Below, piece after piece: positions 34,237 to 46,152 of a DNA stretch of 64,000 nucleotides. The position numbers and the translations under genes were made by a program. Position 1 is the first letter of the stretch. Each line of letters opens with the position of its first letter. The notes under the pieces were generated by a model that saw nothing but the letters and a program-made list of their open reading frames with translations, searched no databases and was not told the DNA's origin. Origin of the DNA: Lathyrus oleraceus (lineage: Eukaryota > Streptophyta > Magnoliopsida > Fabales > Fabaceae); the NCBI RefSeq assembly GCF_024323335.1, contig NC_066581.1, positions 436,616,238-436,680,237 on the forward strand. The letters run 5' to 3'.

Positions 34237-35069
34237 CTAGAAGCAATCGTCCAAAGCCCTCGAGACCGGAAGATAAGCTGCATGAAGCCTCTTCACCTCC
34301 CTCTCATAGGTTTCCTCCATATCTGCCTTCCCTTTGGCGAGTCGATCATACTTCCTCTTCCAAAACTTGGAAGACTTAGGAAGTAGAGAAGTCAATGTGT
34401 CATCAGGATCATCAATAACCTGGTGCTCAAGGAACTCTATCAAAGCATCCTTCTCTCTGATCTGCTGAAGCAACTCCTCTCGTTCACAGATCCAAGCACG
34501 TGAACGGTCTTCGTCTCTCAACTCCTCAACTCCTTGGCTAGGGAGGGTTGAAGGCCCAGCCACAAACAAAGGTGTGGGTCTTGGATACTCATAAGGCATG
34601 AGGTACTCAGAAGCTCTCCTCCTAACCCAAGAGGTATAGGGTTCCAAAGCGATACAGTTCTTCGGAACTAGCTCCTTCCTTCCTTTCTTATGGATCTTGC
34701 GCCAAGTGCAAACCATCCTGCCCTTCAAGCCTTGGGGATCTTTACCCTCCTGAAAAAAAACACCCTCTAACAGAATGTTATTGGGTTTATCCTTTAGGGG
34801 GAACCCAAGCTGACGACGTGCCAAACAGAATGTTCTTCCTCAAAGGCGTCCTCACTCATGGCCTTCCCAAACATAGTAGCTTGATCAATGAGGAAATCAG
34901 ACGGGAGACCTTGAATTCCACCTTTGGTAGTCATATGAGCACCAATAATAGATTCATCTATACGCAACAGATCAACAATCTCTTGAGAAGAAGGAACTCT
35001 CTCCAAGCCATTGAACGACAACTGGTCTAGGATAGGTATAGAACTCATCTCACGAAGATCACCAAGCAT
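34237..35069 (-). pseudogene. ORF1 remnant of element A
   Basis: Two minus-strand frames match G's ORF1. 35069-34840 matches the part around IPILDQ and MTTKGGIQGLPSDF. 34824-34237 matches the C-terminal part from ARRQLGFPLKDKP through the coiled coil (EREELLQQIREKDALIEFLE). About 130 residues between them and about 100 at the N-terminus are missing compared with G. Function of the family unknown. Confidence 0.85.
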
Positions 35070-35233
35070 ACAAGGAATTAATATTCAAACAATTCAATCA
35101 TTACATACAATACAGTAATCCCAAATGGCACAAAAATATGTCACAAAGCAATATACCATACAATACAACAAATAGGAAAAGTAGGCAAAACCCATTAGGC
35201 AAATGATAGTCCCCAGCATAGTCGCCATTTTTC
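35070..35233 (-). promoter_or_regulatory. Shortened leader and primer site of element A
   Basis: Minus strand TGGCGACTATGCTGGGGA at 35227-35210, one base different from the intact Ogre site (C to A at the ninth base), six bases after the LTR end. The leader is only about 165 bp, against about 1 kb in G, so most of it and the ORF1 start are deleted. Confidence 0.75.
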
Positions 35234-38200
35234 TGTAGCGGGGTATTCGTTACCATTAGAGATATTGACTAAATCCAAGGTAAACCATACAAGTCGAGTC
35301 GCCACCGCACTTCTATTTATCTAAAGGAATGGTTAGAAAGCGAACAAAAACCTAAAAGTTTTATCGAATCAAAAACTAGTAAAAATGTCAGAGATCTGGG
35401 TAAGGGGGTTGGTTATGCAATGGGAAGGTTTTAAGCATCCAAAACATCCTAGGTGCTCCTAGGGAGCCCTTTTCATAAGTGTTGTTCTAGTCTAAAGGGT
35501 GTAGGTATATCTAAAGTACTATTTACTAAAAGGAAGGTTAAAATAAAATGACTCGCAAGGATGTCGCATCCACTGCCTACGTATCTCATTTGAGTATGAG
35601 AATCAGAGTCTTCGTAGCTCGACTACCTATGGGTTAAAGAGAAGTGTGCTCGGTAAGACGTCGCGTCTTATGCCTACGTATCTCATCTGGAATGAGAATC
35701 AGAGCAAAACATAGTTCGGCTAACTAGGGGTTAAGGATTGCCATCTGAACATGGACTTACAAAAGTGGACACCAGCTGTGTCAAAGGAGGGTGGGCAGTG
35801 TGTTCAACGTCCTACCAGTAGGTGTCGCAGCTCGCTTAATCGAGTCTTAGGCAGTTACCTCTTTGCAATAGAACGGACTGACATGCCACAAGATCGGAGA
35901 CGCACGGAAGGTCTAAAAGTGGGGAAGCTCTGCTCTAGAGTTGTCATGCAATATGGACCTATGTGCTAGGATTTACAAAGGGGAACATCTACCTAATGTT
36001 AGCATGCAAAGAATAAGGGAATTCTACCTATGTTATCATACAAAGGGTTCTACCTAATGGGTGCTACCTAAACGGAACAAGAGTCGACAGATGGAGCGCG
36101 GAGAGGAGTTACGGATAAGGGTAGATGGCGATGCCAGAGTCAATTGACTTACAGGTAGATGGCGATGCCTGAGGCAATCAACTTACAAGAGGATGGATGA
36201 ATGCGTGCTGGTTCTGTTAAGTTTTGAAAATGATTACTCGACGTTGGATCGAGCTTTTGATCTTATTTTGAAATGGTTATTGGATGTTCGTTTTAATTCT
36301 TGTATTAAAAGGTGACTAAAGAAATAAAGAAATAAATATTATACACTTTATGGGAGAGGGGTACATTTGTTATGAATAAGGATTGTTCATGGCAAACAAG
36401 CAATAAGAATATATGACTCATACATCATACAAGTAGGCAACAGTTATCAATCAGATCAGATAAATAAACAATATATAATCAAACTAAAGAATCAAACAAT
36501 GGAGAATTTAAACAATGCATGGGAGGATAAACATGTTAAATAATCAAGCAATAGAAAGCATAAATGAGAGAAACAAGTATAAAAGATAACAGATGAATCA
36601 AACAGATGAAAATATACACACGAAGGGTCCACTGAATAATTTAATCAGGAAATGAGGTAAGGACCAAATAAAATCAAGGTAAAAGGCCTCTAATACATGG
36701 CATATGAGATGAACAAGGGAGGATCAAAAGATCTCTTCAATTGCCATAAGCAATCCCTAAGTCAAACATCGATCATAAAGAAGTCAACTGAAAATTCAAG
36801 TCAACTTAAAAAATAACAAATAAATAGCAAATTAATCAAGAAAATTATGAAAAATTAAACTAAATAAGGTGGGGTCAGGACATCATCATCCTCCAAAAAT
36901 ATTTTAAAAATAACGAAAATTGGTACGTGAATTAATTAAAATAAAACAGAAGTCAAATTAAAAAGTCAATTAATAAGACTAGGTTAGAAATAAATCAAGA
37001 ATAAATAGTAAATTAATCAAGAAAATTATGAAAAATTAAACTAAATAAGGTGGGGTCAGGACATCATCATCCCCTAAAAAGATTTTAAAAATAATGAAAA
37101 TTGGCACGTGAATTAATTAAAACAAAACATAGGTCAAACCAAAAGTCAATTAATAAGACTATGTTAGAAATAAATCAAGAATAAATAGTAAATTAATCAA
37201 TAAAATTATGAAAAATTAAACTAAATAATTTGGGGTCATGATATCATCATTACCCAAAAATATTTTAAAAATAATGAAAATTGGCATGTGAATTAATTAA
37301 AACAAAACATAGGTCAAACCAAAAGTCAACCAACCAAACTAGGTCAAAAATAAATCCAAAATAAATTGAAAATGTGAAATAAAATTCCAAGAAAAGGTCA
37401 GGTTGACCATGAGACATTGTTCAACCTTCATCCCAAAAATCAAATGCTAACAATAATTTTAAGTCATAAAAATAAAATCAATAAAAAAAGTGTGTTAAAA
37501 TGGACCATTTAGAATAAATAATTAAAATAAAATATTAATATTAAAAAAATTCGAAAATAAAAATTATATAAAATTAAAAAAAAAGTTAAGAAAAGTGAAA
37601 AATATTTTTGGGTGATTTTATGGATGAAGAAAATATTTTAATAAAGAAAAAGAAATATGAAAATGGAAGGATTAATGGTGATGAACATGGTAAACAAGCG
37701 TAGATATATCAAAACATGGCCATGGAAGAGATGATTACCTAATGGAAAATAGAAGTGGAAAGGAATCTGATATGTGATGAAGCTTTGCCTCCTTGCCACT
37801 AAATTCCAATGCTCCTTTAGGGTTAGGTTTCAGCTTCCTAAATAGGGTGAATTAGGTGTTCTCATGGGCTTTTTAATAAGTGATTTATCCATAAGAATAA
37901 AAGTGTGAAGTGAGGTGTAAAATGTTGTTATTTTGGGCCAAACTTAAGTGAATGGATGTCCAATGCATGGTCAAAAGAGGTAAAAAACATGACTGGTTTG
38001 TGCAACATGCTTAGAAAATCTGATTGGGCCAGCCAGACCCAAAATCTGCCTAGAAAGTCAAGTCATGGTGCCCATTTGAAATAAATGTATCTCTCAAACC
38101 ATGGATCCAAATGAGATGATTACAAAAGGATGTGAAAGAGGACAAGGCAAGGTACAATTGTTGTTAAGAAAGTATTTTCAAATAATGCCTTGAAGTGCAA

Positions 38201-39254
38201 GAAAACTGGCCAAGAAGTCTTGACAAATTTTGAAGATTTTGGACTTAGAAATTTTTCTAAGTGTCCTAAAACAATGTCTCACTTTGACTAAGCATAACTT
38301 TCTCAATTCTAATCCAAATGGAGCAAACTTTATATATATAGAAAGCCTTGAACAAGAGGAACAACTTTCATGTTGGAGAAATTTTCAAATGGAGCTTTTA
38401 TCTTGATGCAAAATGGGCTTAAAGTAAGTGCAACGATCATGAAAACTTGCCCTAAATGGAAATTCAACCATTTCCAAATTAAGTAACTTTTCCAATTCTT
38501 GATTAAATGATGAATCCATGATCCAACCTTGATCAAATTTCACATGTAGGATCCCCTAGGCATGGATTTTGAGATTCCACTCTCAAAATGTCAGGAGTTG
38601 ACTTTTCTGGCCCCACAGTTGACTTTTCCCAAACTGTCTGATTCCCGATTCCATTGATCAATTGAAGCACTTGTAGCTCAAATAAAGAGTTGATTTTTTG
38701 TATGTAGACCCTTGTGGACATATGGAGGGCCATGGAAAAGAGTTTCACCCAAAGAATCAAAAATAAACTGATTTTATATCAAACCCTAGTTTTAGGGCAA
38801 AATGATCAGGAACTGATTGCATTGATTGCCAATGGATCTTTCTGAGATAATTGTGAATCTTCCTAGGCCAAGATGCCTCTCTAATCATGACATGGGTGAG
38901 CTCCTCTACTTCCAACCAAACATTTCCTGTTTCAGGTAGCCATGAAACCCTAATTTCTAATTAAATCCAGATGAACACTCTGATAGCTTTGAATCCTTCA
39001 CTGATGAACTGAGGACCATAATAAGATACTTGGACCTCCCTGAGACCCTTGAGACTTGTATACTTAGAAAATGAAGTCCAATTCTCAATCTTGCTTTGTG
39101 TGGGCTCCTTCTGTTAAGGAGTGATCGATCAAAACCTGATCTCCATGTCACTAATGCAGTATGCAATGAGTATGACCTAATATGATGCTAATGAAGTGTA
39201 AAACATAATCCCATGCTTCCAGGAAAAATGAAGGGTAAATTTTGGGGTATTACA
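35234..39254 (-). repeat. 5' LTR of element A (Ogre-like)
   Basis: 4021 bp; minus strand opens TGTAATACCCC and closes CCCCGCTACA just before the primer site. Related to solo LTR H (shared block 35545-35740). The partner LTR lies beyond the left edge, so identity and TSD cannot be checked. No gene inside; short frames only. Confidence 0.85.
36820..37345. repeat. Three tandem 180-bp repeats in element A LTR
   Basis: The string AAAATTATGAAAAATTAAAC starts at 36841, 37022 and 37202 (spacing 181 and 180), each followed by a GGGGTCA core and an AATTGG core. Very A-rich. Confidence 0.9.
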
Positions 39255-39264
39255 GCATGTATAG
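39255..39264 (+). other. Ten-base remnant of element F between A and B
   Basis: GCATGTATAG lies between the A LTR end and the B LTR end. It can be read as the codons just before the integrase fragment that resumes at 51253 (GATAGACAC...). TATAG here against GATAG there would be B's TSD with one change. Inference from a very short match. Confidence 0.4.
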
Positions 39265-40162
39265 CGTAGCGGTAAATTCATGACCATTAAGCTATGGATA
39301 AACTTAACGTCAATAAAACCAGAGTCTCCACCACGTTTTTATTGTTTCCAAAGGAAAATGGAAAAGTACAAACAAAACCCAAATATAAGAAGTTTTCAAA
39401 TCAAAACTAATAAAATTCCAGAGATTACAGGTAAGGGGGTTGGTTACACAGAGGGAAGGTGTTAGCACCCAAAGTGTCCTAGGTACTCCTAGGGAGCCCT
39501 TTTTTATGTGTGTATGTGTTTTTGGTATTAAAGATGTTTGCAATAAATAAAGTGCGGGGATGAGAAAAGAATTCATTAATTATATTTTTGTGTTTGACAA
39601 GACCTTCGGACTTGTGCCTACGTACCAACATACGATTAAGTTTAAAAGAGGCACAAAGGGATCAAAAGTTTGAATGAATGTTAGTTCTTTTTGTCTTTTG
39701 AAATTTTAAGTCAATATGATTAGATTCATTCACAAGTTTGATTTAAGAAAAGAGTTTAAAAATACAATGGCATAAAGCCAAGGTTTCTAATTTGCAATAG
39801 AGTATAAGTTTAGAAATCACAAGCAAAGAAAGTTTTTGAAAAAGGGGGAGAGATTTTGAAATTTAATAAGTGGGAGGAGATGAAGAGACTAATCCTAAGC
39901 ATAAAATTAAAAATTAAGATTTGAAAAGATCTGACCAATGGGATGCAATCCAACAGACAAGAATGTCATATAGAAAACCCACTTTCCCTTTGGACTTTGA
40001 ATCAAGCAATATTAACAAGTAAATAGCAATATGGAGAGCAAGGCATCAAATAAAGATAGCCACATCCAAGCAAGTAACTTCAAAACCAAAAGTCTTCTTT
40101 GTCTTCCCATGTATCAGACAACATACTCCTTGATTGACTCAGAATAAGGCATTAGACACAAG

Positions 40163-41509
40163 TGTTGGCGTAAGCCCTAGAGGCCAATACTTTTGGTACT
40201 TGTATCGAATTATTTAAAGGCATTTTATTTATTATGGTTGATTAATAAAGTCCCTGGAATAGATAGTCCGTTTAATGTATTAAGTGTGACTTAATCATGA
40301 GAACACATTGAATATAAGGACACTATTCTTAAAGTATCCGTAGTCGAGCTTTAATGTGAAGTGGGATAACATTAAAGCATTAAGACTATTATGCTTGTAG
40401 ACTGATGATCACATCTCATGGATCATGGATAAAGAGTTATCAAGTCTTAAACATAAGTATGAATATTAAGAGTAATATTTATACCGGATTGACCCGCTAT
40501 GAGAATACTATATAGAAAGTTATGCAAAGTGTCATAAGTTATTCTCATGGTGAGAATAGTGTATACCACTCTTCGACCTGAAACCACTATGGATCCTAGA
40601 TGTAGAGTCGAGTGCTTTATTACTGATCCAACATTGTCCGTAACTGGATAACCATAAAGACAGTTAATGGGTACTCCACGAAGCATGCTGAGGGACATGA
40701 GTGGCCTAGATGGAATTTGCCAATCCTGCGTAACAGGATAAATGTCTATGGGCCCAATATTGAACTGGACAAGGGTGACACGGTCTATACCTTGTGTTCA
40801 ATATAGACATAAGGGCAAAGGGGTAATTATACACATAATTATTATCACAGGAGGTTTTATCAAATCACATGACATTTTCGTGACTTGGGTAGCAGTGATG
40901 TGTTGCTAGATACCGCTCACTGTTTATTATGTTAAATGCGTGATTTAATATAATTGCCAACGTCGCGAAAACCTATAGGGTCACACACAAAGGACGGATT
41001 GATGAGAGATAGAATAATTAAGGAACATCGTAAGGTACGGTGTACTTAAGCAGAATACGAAATATGGTAAGGTACCAAATACTTAAGTGATTTTGGCATA
41101 TTATGAGATATAGCCCAAAATGCACTTAAGTGGGCTTTTTGGCTTGAAGCCCACACAAGTGGTTCTATAAATAGAGCTCTTGTGCAGAAGCTTTGTATGG
41201 GAATACAACACAACTTAAGAATTGGAATTTCGTATCTCTCTCTCACTCAAAGCCTTCATTCATAACAGCTAGCACTGCGATTGAAGGAATTCGTTCGTGT
41301 GGACTGAGTAGAGACGTTGTCATCGTTCAACGTTCGTGATCGCCCCGTGGATCTGTATCAAAGGTTTTGATCATTATCAGAGATCTGCACCAAAGGTTTG
41401 AATCGCCACAAGAGGTAACGATTCTATCACTAATCATGCCCATTCGTAAGGATCACTAAATGGAGAAATTTTTAAATTCCGCTGTGCCTTGGATGGCAAT
41501 TCTCCAACA
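40163..41509 (+). repeat. 5' LTR of element K
   Basis: 1347 bp, begins TGTTGGCGTAAG, ends TCTCCAACA. TATAAATA at 41166-41173. Short minus-strand frames in it recur in the other LTR and are not genes. Confidence 0.95.
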
Positions 41510-41510
41510 G

Positions 41511-41523
41511 TGGTATCAGAGCC
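41511..41523 (+). promoter_or_regulatory. Primer binding site of element K
   Basis: TGGTATCAGAGCC, one base after the LTR: initiator Met tRNA site typical of copia elements. Confidence 0.93.
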
Positions 41524-41933
41524 ACTTACGAAACCATGAATCTGATAGCTGTTTTTGTTCTGTAATAATATGATTAAAGACAGAATGAATCAAAGGTTAA
41601 ATTGAGATCGATCAAGTTACATATATGTGATATATGTAATCCTGATGCAAAATACATTATATATGATATAGTGTTCTTGTTTCGTTCATTCAAACCCTGG
41701 ATGATTGTTTTCCTTTGAGCGATCAATGGTCGTTTGCTTCTTGATCCGACATTAGTATGGTGAAGCAATGACGTGTTGATCAATCATACTGAATTAACAA
41801 TCGAGATGTGTTTGCCGGTCTGAAATTGGTGCATCAGGGTTAGTGACGACACAAGGGTTGTGTTGTCAGAGAGTTATGCGATTGGGGTTTGAACGCACAA
41901 GAGTTGTGCTTCCTAAACACTTTTTGGAACAGT

Positions 41934-42209
41934 GTTAACCGGTTAACGCGTATGGTTAATCGGTTAACGGAATGAGAAATAAAAATTTTAAGTTTTCAAA
42001 CAGTGTTAACCGGTTAACGCATTTGGTTAACCGGTTAACGCATTTGGTTAACCGGTTAACGCAAGGCGGAAAACAGTTTTCCAAGACATTTTCAAACAGT
42101 GTTAACCGGTTAACACATTTGGTTAACCGGTTAACGCAAGGCAGAAAAGAATTTTCTAAAAGTTTTCAAACAGTGTTAATCGGTTAACGCATATGGTTAA
42201 CCGGTTAAC
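41934..42209. repeat. Array of nine GTTAACCGGTTAAC palindromes
   Basis: The 14-bp palindrome GTTAACCGGTTAAC or close variants (AATCGG for AACCGG) occurs nine times in clusters of 2, 3, 2 and 2. Clusters are set apart by TTTTCAAACAGT-type spacers; inside clusters the palindromes are 18-20 bp apart with GCATTTG spacers. Confidence 0.92.
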
Positions 42210-42317
42210 TCAAGGAAAAATTCACCGGTTTGGCTAGAAAAAGTGCTTTGAAGTATCAAGTGTTGATACGAAAGACGACGTCAATTTTAAATGAATTGTT
42301 CATTAAAATTTTCGAGC

Positions 42318-42360
42318 AGGGGCGCTGCCCCTTAGACCCCGCAAAGGGCGCTGCCCCTTT
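42318..42360. repeat. GC-rich inverted repeats in leader of K
   Basis: AGGGGCGCTGCCCCT (42318-42332) is a 6-bp stem with a 3-base loop; GGGCGCTGCCCC recurs at 42346-42357. It stands out in an A/T-rich leader. Confidence 0.8.
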
Positions 42361-42445
42361 GACCCACCGTCCGCTGACCGGGCAGCGGAACACCCGTAGT
42401 GTGATCGGTCGTCGAAATTTAATTTGATTTTAATTAATTAAAGGA

Positions 42446-42468
42446 ATTAATAATAATAATAATAATAA
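42446..42468. repeat. TAA microsatellite
   Basis: About seven consecutive TAA units. Confidence 0.85.
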
Positions 42469-43402
42469 AGTGTTTATTATTGTCTTGTGGTGATCGGTTA
42501 TGGCCTTAGTTTTCCTTTGTTTTGTTTTGGGTTTTAAAATACGACCTGCGTGTCGTGCCTCTCTCTTAATCTCCCAAATGTAACTTCTTTTCTCATCTCA
42601 CTCCCTCGTATGTAAAACGAGTTTCTTTCATGTAATGTAATGATATGAAGAAAGCAAAGAAGTCGGTGCCAAAGGAGGACAACCTTGAAGATCTTGCTTG
42701 GAGAAGCTTAGATCGTTCTAGGTTAGCTTAGGTTCTCTCATTGGCTTGGGAGAACAATTGCGCTAGGGGCCATAACTATTTCATTTTGTTTGTATATATG
42801 TTGATACATGTGAATGTATGTTGATGCATGTGAGAGACGGTTTATATGATAAACAAGCCGGTGAGATCAGAAAAATTGCAATTCCCTCAAAACTAAATAT
42901 TAAGTTTTAAGCTTTCCAAGTTTTAACACTCATCAAGACTAGTATCGAATAATGTAGGTTTCGCCTACGCGAGATGTATGTTCTATATTAGTAAGGTGCG
43001 ATGGGATAATTGTAATATCCAACTGTTAAAACAATGGGTCAAACTTAACTAAACAAATTATAATAAGATTATATATATGTTTAGAAGCAAGAGTTGGGAA
43101 TGATCCATATGATGGATTGGAATAAGGAGTTATTCACCCAACTGAAATTTTCGAGAGTTGTATGAGATACAATTGGAGGAGTTCCTACCTAAATAACCTA
43201 GTTTTGTGTAATCCGCCTACGCGGACTTAGAACGAAGTGAAATATGGATCTCGACCCACTAGAAAATCTTCCAACGGGATTTTCCGAATCAAATGATGAG
43301 GGTCATTTGTTTTGAGTAAAATAGTGGGAGCATGTTTAATTAAAGGCCAAATTGAATATGTCAATGATACTTATATTTTCATTAATCCTTATGTAGATTA
43401 CC

Positions 43403-44668
43403 ATGACAGCAAACACCTCTAACAACATCCTGCGATCAATCCTTGATAAGGAAAAATTGTCTGGGACAAATTTCCTAGATTGGCACCGAAACCTGAGGAT
43501 TGTCCTCAAACATGATAAAAAGCTGTATGTCTTGGAGACACCTGTTCCTGAAGAGGAACCTCCTAGTTCTACACCTAAGGCAGAAAGAGATGCTTATAAG
43601 AAGCATGTCGATGATGCCAATGAAACTGCTTGTCTCATGCTAGCTACCATGAACTCAGAATTGCAAAAGCAACATGAGAACATGTCAGCGTTCGATATGA
43701 TCGAACACCTGAAGTTGCTCTATCAAGAGCAAGCAAGGCATGAGAGGTTTGAAGTTTCAAAAGCCCTTTTTCAAAGCAAGTTAGCTGAGGGAGCCCCTGT
43801 AGGTCCCCATGTACTCAAGATGATTGGGTATGTGGAAAACCTTGAGAGATTGGGTTTTCCCCTCGAAAAGGAACTTGCAACTGATTTGATCTTGCAATCG
43901 TTGCCAGATAGTTTCAGTCTATTTTTCCTAAATTTCAATATGATTGATATGGACAAATCTCTTCCTGAACTGCTCGCCATGTTAAGAACTGCCGAGCAGA
44001 ATCTGAAGTCAAAAGGGAAGTCCATTCTGATGATCGGAAATGGAAAGAGACAGAACAAAAGGCCCACTAAGCAGAGTGATAAGGGGAAGGGCAAGGAAGT
44101 TGCCAATCCCAGATCCACTGCTGCTTTGAAGCCTAGTGGAGGCATAGCAAAAGAAGGCACCTGCTTCCATTGCGGTAAGACCGGACACTGGAAGAGGAAC
44201 TGCCCAAAGTACCTGGAAGATAAGAAGAATGGAGTAGAGACTTCAACTTCAGGTATTTTTGTTATTAATTTATCTACTTCTGCATCATGGGTATTAGATA
44301 CTGGATGCGGTTCTCACATTTGTACAAATGTGCAGGAACTAAAAAGGAGTAGAGATTTGGCAAAAGGTGAAGTCGACCTACGAGTTGGCTATGGAGCAAA
44401 GGTTGCTGCTTTAGCCATAGGAACTTTTGTATTGACTTTACCTAGTGGTTTAATAATTCAGTTAGAGAACTGTTATTATGTACCTGCAATTAGCAGGAAT
44501 ATTATTTCCATTGCTTGTTTGGACAAGTTTGGTTTTTCATTTATAATAAAGAACAATTGTTGCTCAATTTATTTGAATGATATATTCTATGCTACTGCAC
44601 AAATGAACAATGGACTATATGTCCTTGATCTTGAAATGCCTATTAATAACATTAATACAAAAGGGTGA
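43403..44668 (+). CDS. Gag-protease of copia element K
   Basis: 421 codons from ATG 43403 to TGA 44666. Residues about 1-230 are copia Gag (LSGTNFLDWHRNLRIVL, LLYQEQARHERF, LILQSLPDSF). A zinc knuckle CFHCGKTGHWKRNC starts at residue 254. The aspartic protease active site LDTGCGSH is at about residue 298, followed by the usual CYYVPAISRNIIS block. It binds and packages the element's RNA and cuts the polyprotein. The frame is intact to the end of protease, then a TGA and frame changes cut it from integrase, which normally follows in the same frame. Start is well placed, 1.9 kb after the LTR, and preceded by A/T-rich leader. Confidence 0.9.
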   Translation: MTANTSNNILRSILDKEKLSGTNFLDWHRNLRIVLKHDKKLYVLETPVPEEEPPSSTPKAERDAYKKHVDDANETACLMLATMNSELQKQHENMSAFDMIEHLKLLYQEQARHERFEVSKALFQSKLAEGAPVGPHVLKMIGYVENLERLGFPLEKELATDLILQSLPDSFSLFFLNFNMIDMDKSLPELLAMLRTAEQNLKSKGKSILMIGNGKRQNKRPTKQSDKGKGKEVANPRSTAALKPSGGIAKEGTCFHCGKTGHWKRNCPKYLEDKKNGVETSTSGIFVINLSTSASWVLDTGCGSHICTNVQELKRSRDLAKGEVDLRVGYGAKVAALAIGTFVLTLPSGLIIQLENCYYVPAISRNIISIACLDKFGFSFIIKNNCCSIYLNDIFYATAQMNNGLYVLDLEMPINNINTKG

Positions 44669-45392
44669 AACCTAACGAGTTAAAACCAACTAGGTAAGAA
44701 TATTAAAACTCTTCGATCAGATCGAAGTGATGAGTATTTAATCCTAGAGTTTGATGACCATCTGAAAGAGTGTGGGATCCTATCCCAACTTACTCCTCCT
44801 GGAACATCCCAATGGAAGGGTGTATCTGAGAGAAGAAATTGAACCCTGTTGGACATGGTCCGATCCATGATGAGTCACACCAATCTACCAAACTCCTTTT
44901 GAGGACATACACCATTGACATCAGCTTACACACTTAACCGTGTTCCATCCAAAAGGTTGAAAAGATACCATATGAGATATGGAGTGGTAAGAGACCACAT
45001 ATGTCTTACATGAAGATTTGGGGTTGCGAAGTTTATGTGAAACGACAAATTTCAACTAAGCTTGAGCCCAAATCTGACCAAATGCTTATTTGTGGGGTAT
45101 CCTAAAGAAACAAGAGGATATTACTTCTACAATCCTTCTGAGGGAAAAGTGTTTGTCGCTCGAACTGGAGTTTTCCTAGAAAAGGATTTTAATTCCAAAG
45201 GAACCAGTGGGAGGAAAGTAGAGCTTGAAGAAATCCAAGAATCACAAAGCATCGATACACCTATGGAGGAATTAGAGCAGGAAACACAAGTAGTTGTGTA
45301 AGAGCAACCTGCTCAAGTAGAACAAGACCAACGTAGGTCAGGCAGGATACGTCACCTACCTGAGATATATGGATATCTGATCAAGGTGATGT
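44669..45392 (+). pseudogene. Integrase fragment of element K
   Basis: Pieces in changing frames: IKTLRSDRSDEYL (about 44703-44740), ECGILSQLTPPGTSQW (44769-44816), GVSERRN then TGA at 44840 (fits CGA to TGA), a second TGA at 44900 (fits TGG to TGA), and the C-terminal CLFVGYPKETRGYYFYNP (from about 45083). The N-terminal zinc-binding part and first catalytic Asp region are missing. Confidence 0.82.
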
Positions 45393-46138
45393 ATTACTCA
45401 TGGATCAAGATGAGCCTGTGACCTACTCATGGAATCTTCGTTTTGATAAAACAGTTAAACTGTATGGATTCATCAAGAACGAAGATGAGCCTTGTGTCTA
45501 CAAGAAGGTTAGTGGGAGCATGATCGTATTCCTGGTATTATATGTAGGTGACATATTACTCATTGGAATCGATATCCCTACCCTGCAACAAGTAAAGTCT
45601 TGGTTGGGGAAATGCTTTTCTATGAAGGACCTAGGTGAAGCAGCCTATATATTAGGAATCAGAATCTATAGAGATAGATCACAAAAATGCTTGGCCTAAG
45701 TCAGAGTACATACATAGACAAAGTGTTGAGACGCTTTAATATGAATGATTCCAATCTGGTTATGTGTTTTGCTTAAATGGTGGCACTGTGAGCTTGAAAA
45801 GTTCAACGCAAGATGCAGTTGCTGATTCTACAACTGAGGCCGAGTATATTGTTGCCTTAAGTGCAGCAAAGGAAGCTGTTCGGATCAATAAACTTGGCAT
45901 AGTCCATAGCATTGTGGATCCCATTGGTCTCTATTATGACAACAATGGTGTTATCGCACAAGCTAAGGAGCCTAGATCTCACCAACGATCCAAACACATA
46001 CTTAGGCGTTGTGCGAAGATATGTAAAGTACCTACACTTGACAATGTTGCTGACCCACTGACAAAGCCTCTTGCGCAGCAGAAGCATGATGGCCATACTA
46101 GATCAATGGGCATACGGGGTATGCCTGATTGGCTCTAG
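45393..46138 (+). pseudogene. RT and RNase H fragments of element K
   Basis: RT from about 45440: the fingers and most of the palm are lost, what remains has EDEPCVYKK and the catalytic box as YVGDILLIG (normal YVDD; Gly codon at 45547), then SMKDLGEAAYILGIRI. After a frame change RNase H follows at 45764-46138 with SSTQDAVADSTTEAEYI, LYYDNNGVIAQAKEPRSHQRSKH and the C-terminal DNVADPLTKPL. Stop at 46136. Not functional. Confidence 0.88.
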
Positions 46139-46139
46139 T

Positions 46140-46152
46140 GCTAGTGGGAGAT
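46140..46152 (+). promoter_or_regulatory. Purine-rich tract of element K
   Basis: AGTGGGAGAT immediately before the 3' LTR. Confidence 0.7.

Larger units (their letters stand above)
41524..43402 (+). other. Leader of element K
   Basis: About 1.9 kb of non-coding leader, long for a copia element. It holds the palindrome array (41934-42209), a GC-rich inverted repeat pair (42318-42360), and a TAA microsatellite (42446-42468). No convincing gene; the open frame over the array is a by-product of the repeat. Confidence 0.75.

Noticed and set aside
40447..41246. Minus-strand ORFs in the K LTR (also at 46437-47236)
   Set aside because: Present in both LTRs with substitutions that do not favour silent sites by eye; no family recognised.
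41934..42209. CRISPR-like array
   Set aside because: Repeats are short palindromes with near-identical spacers, in a plant retrotransposon leader; no cas genes.
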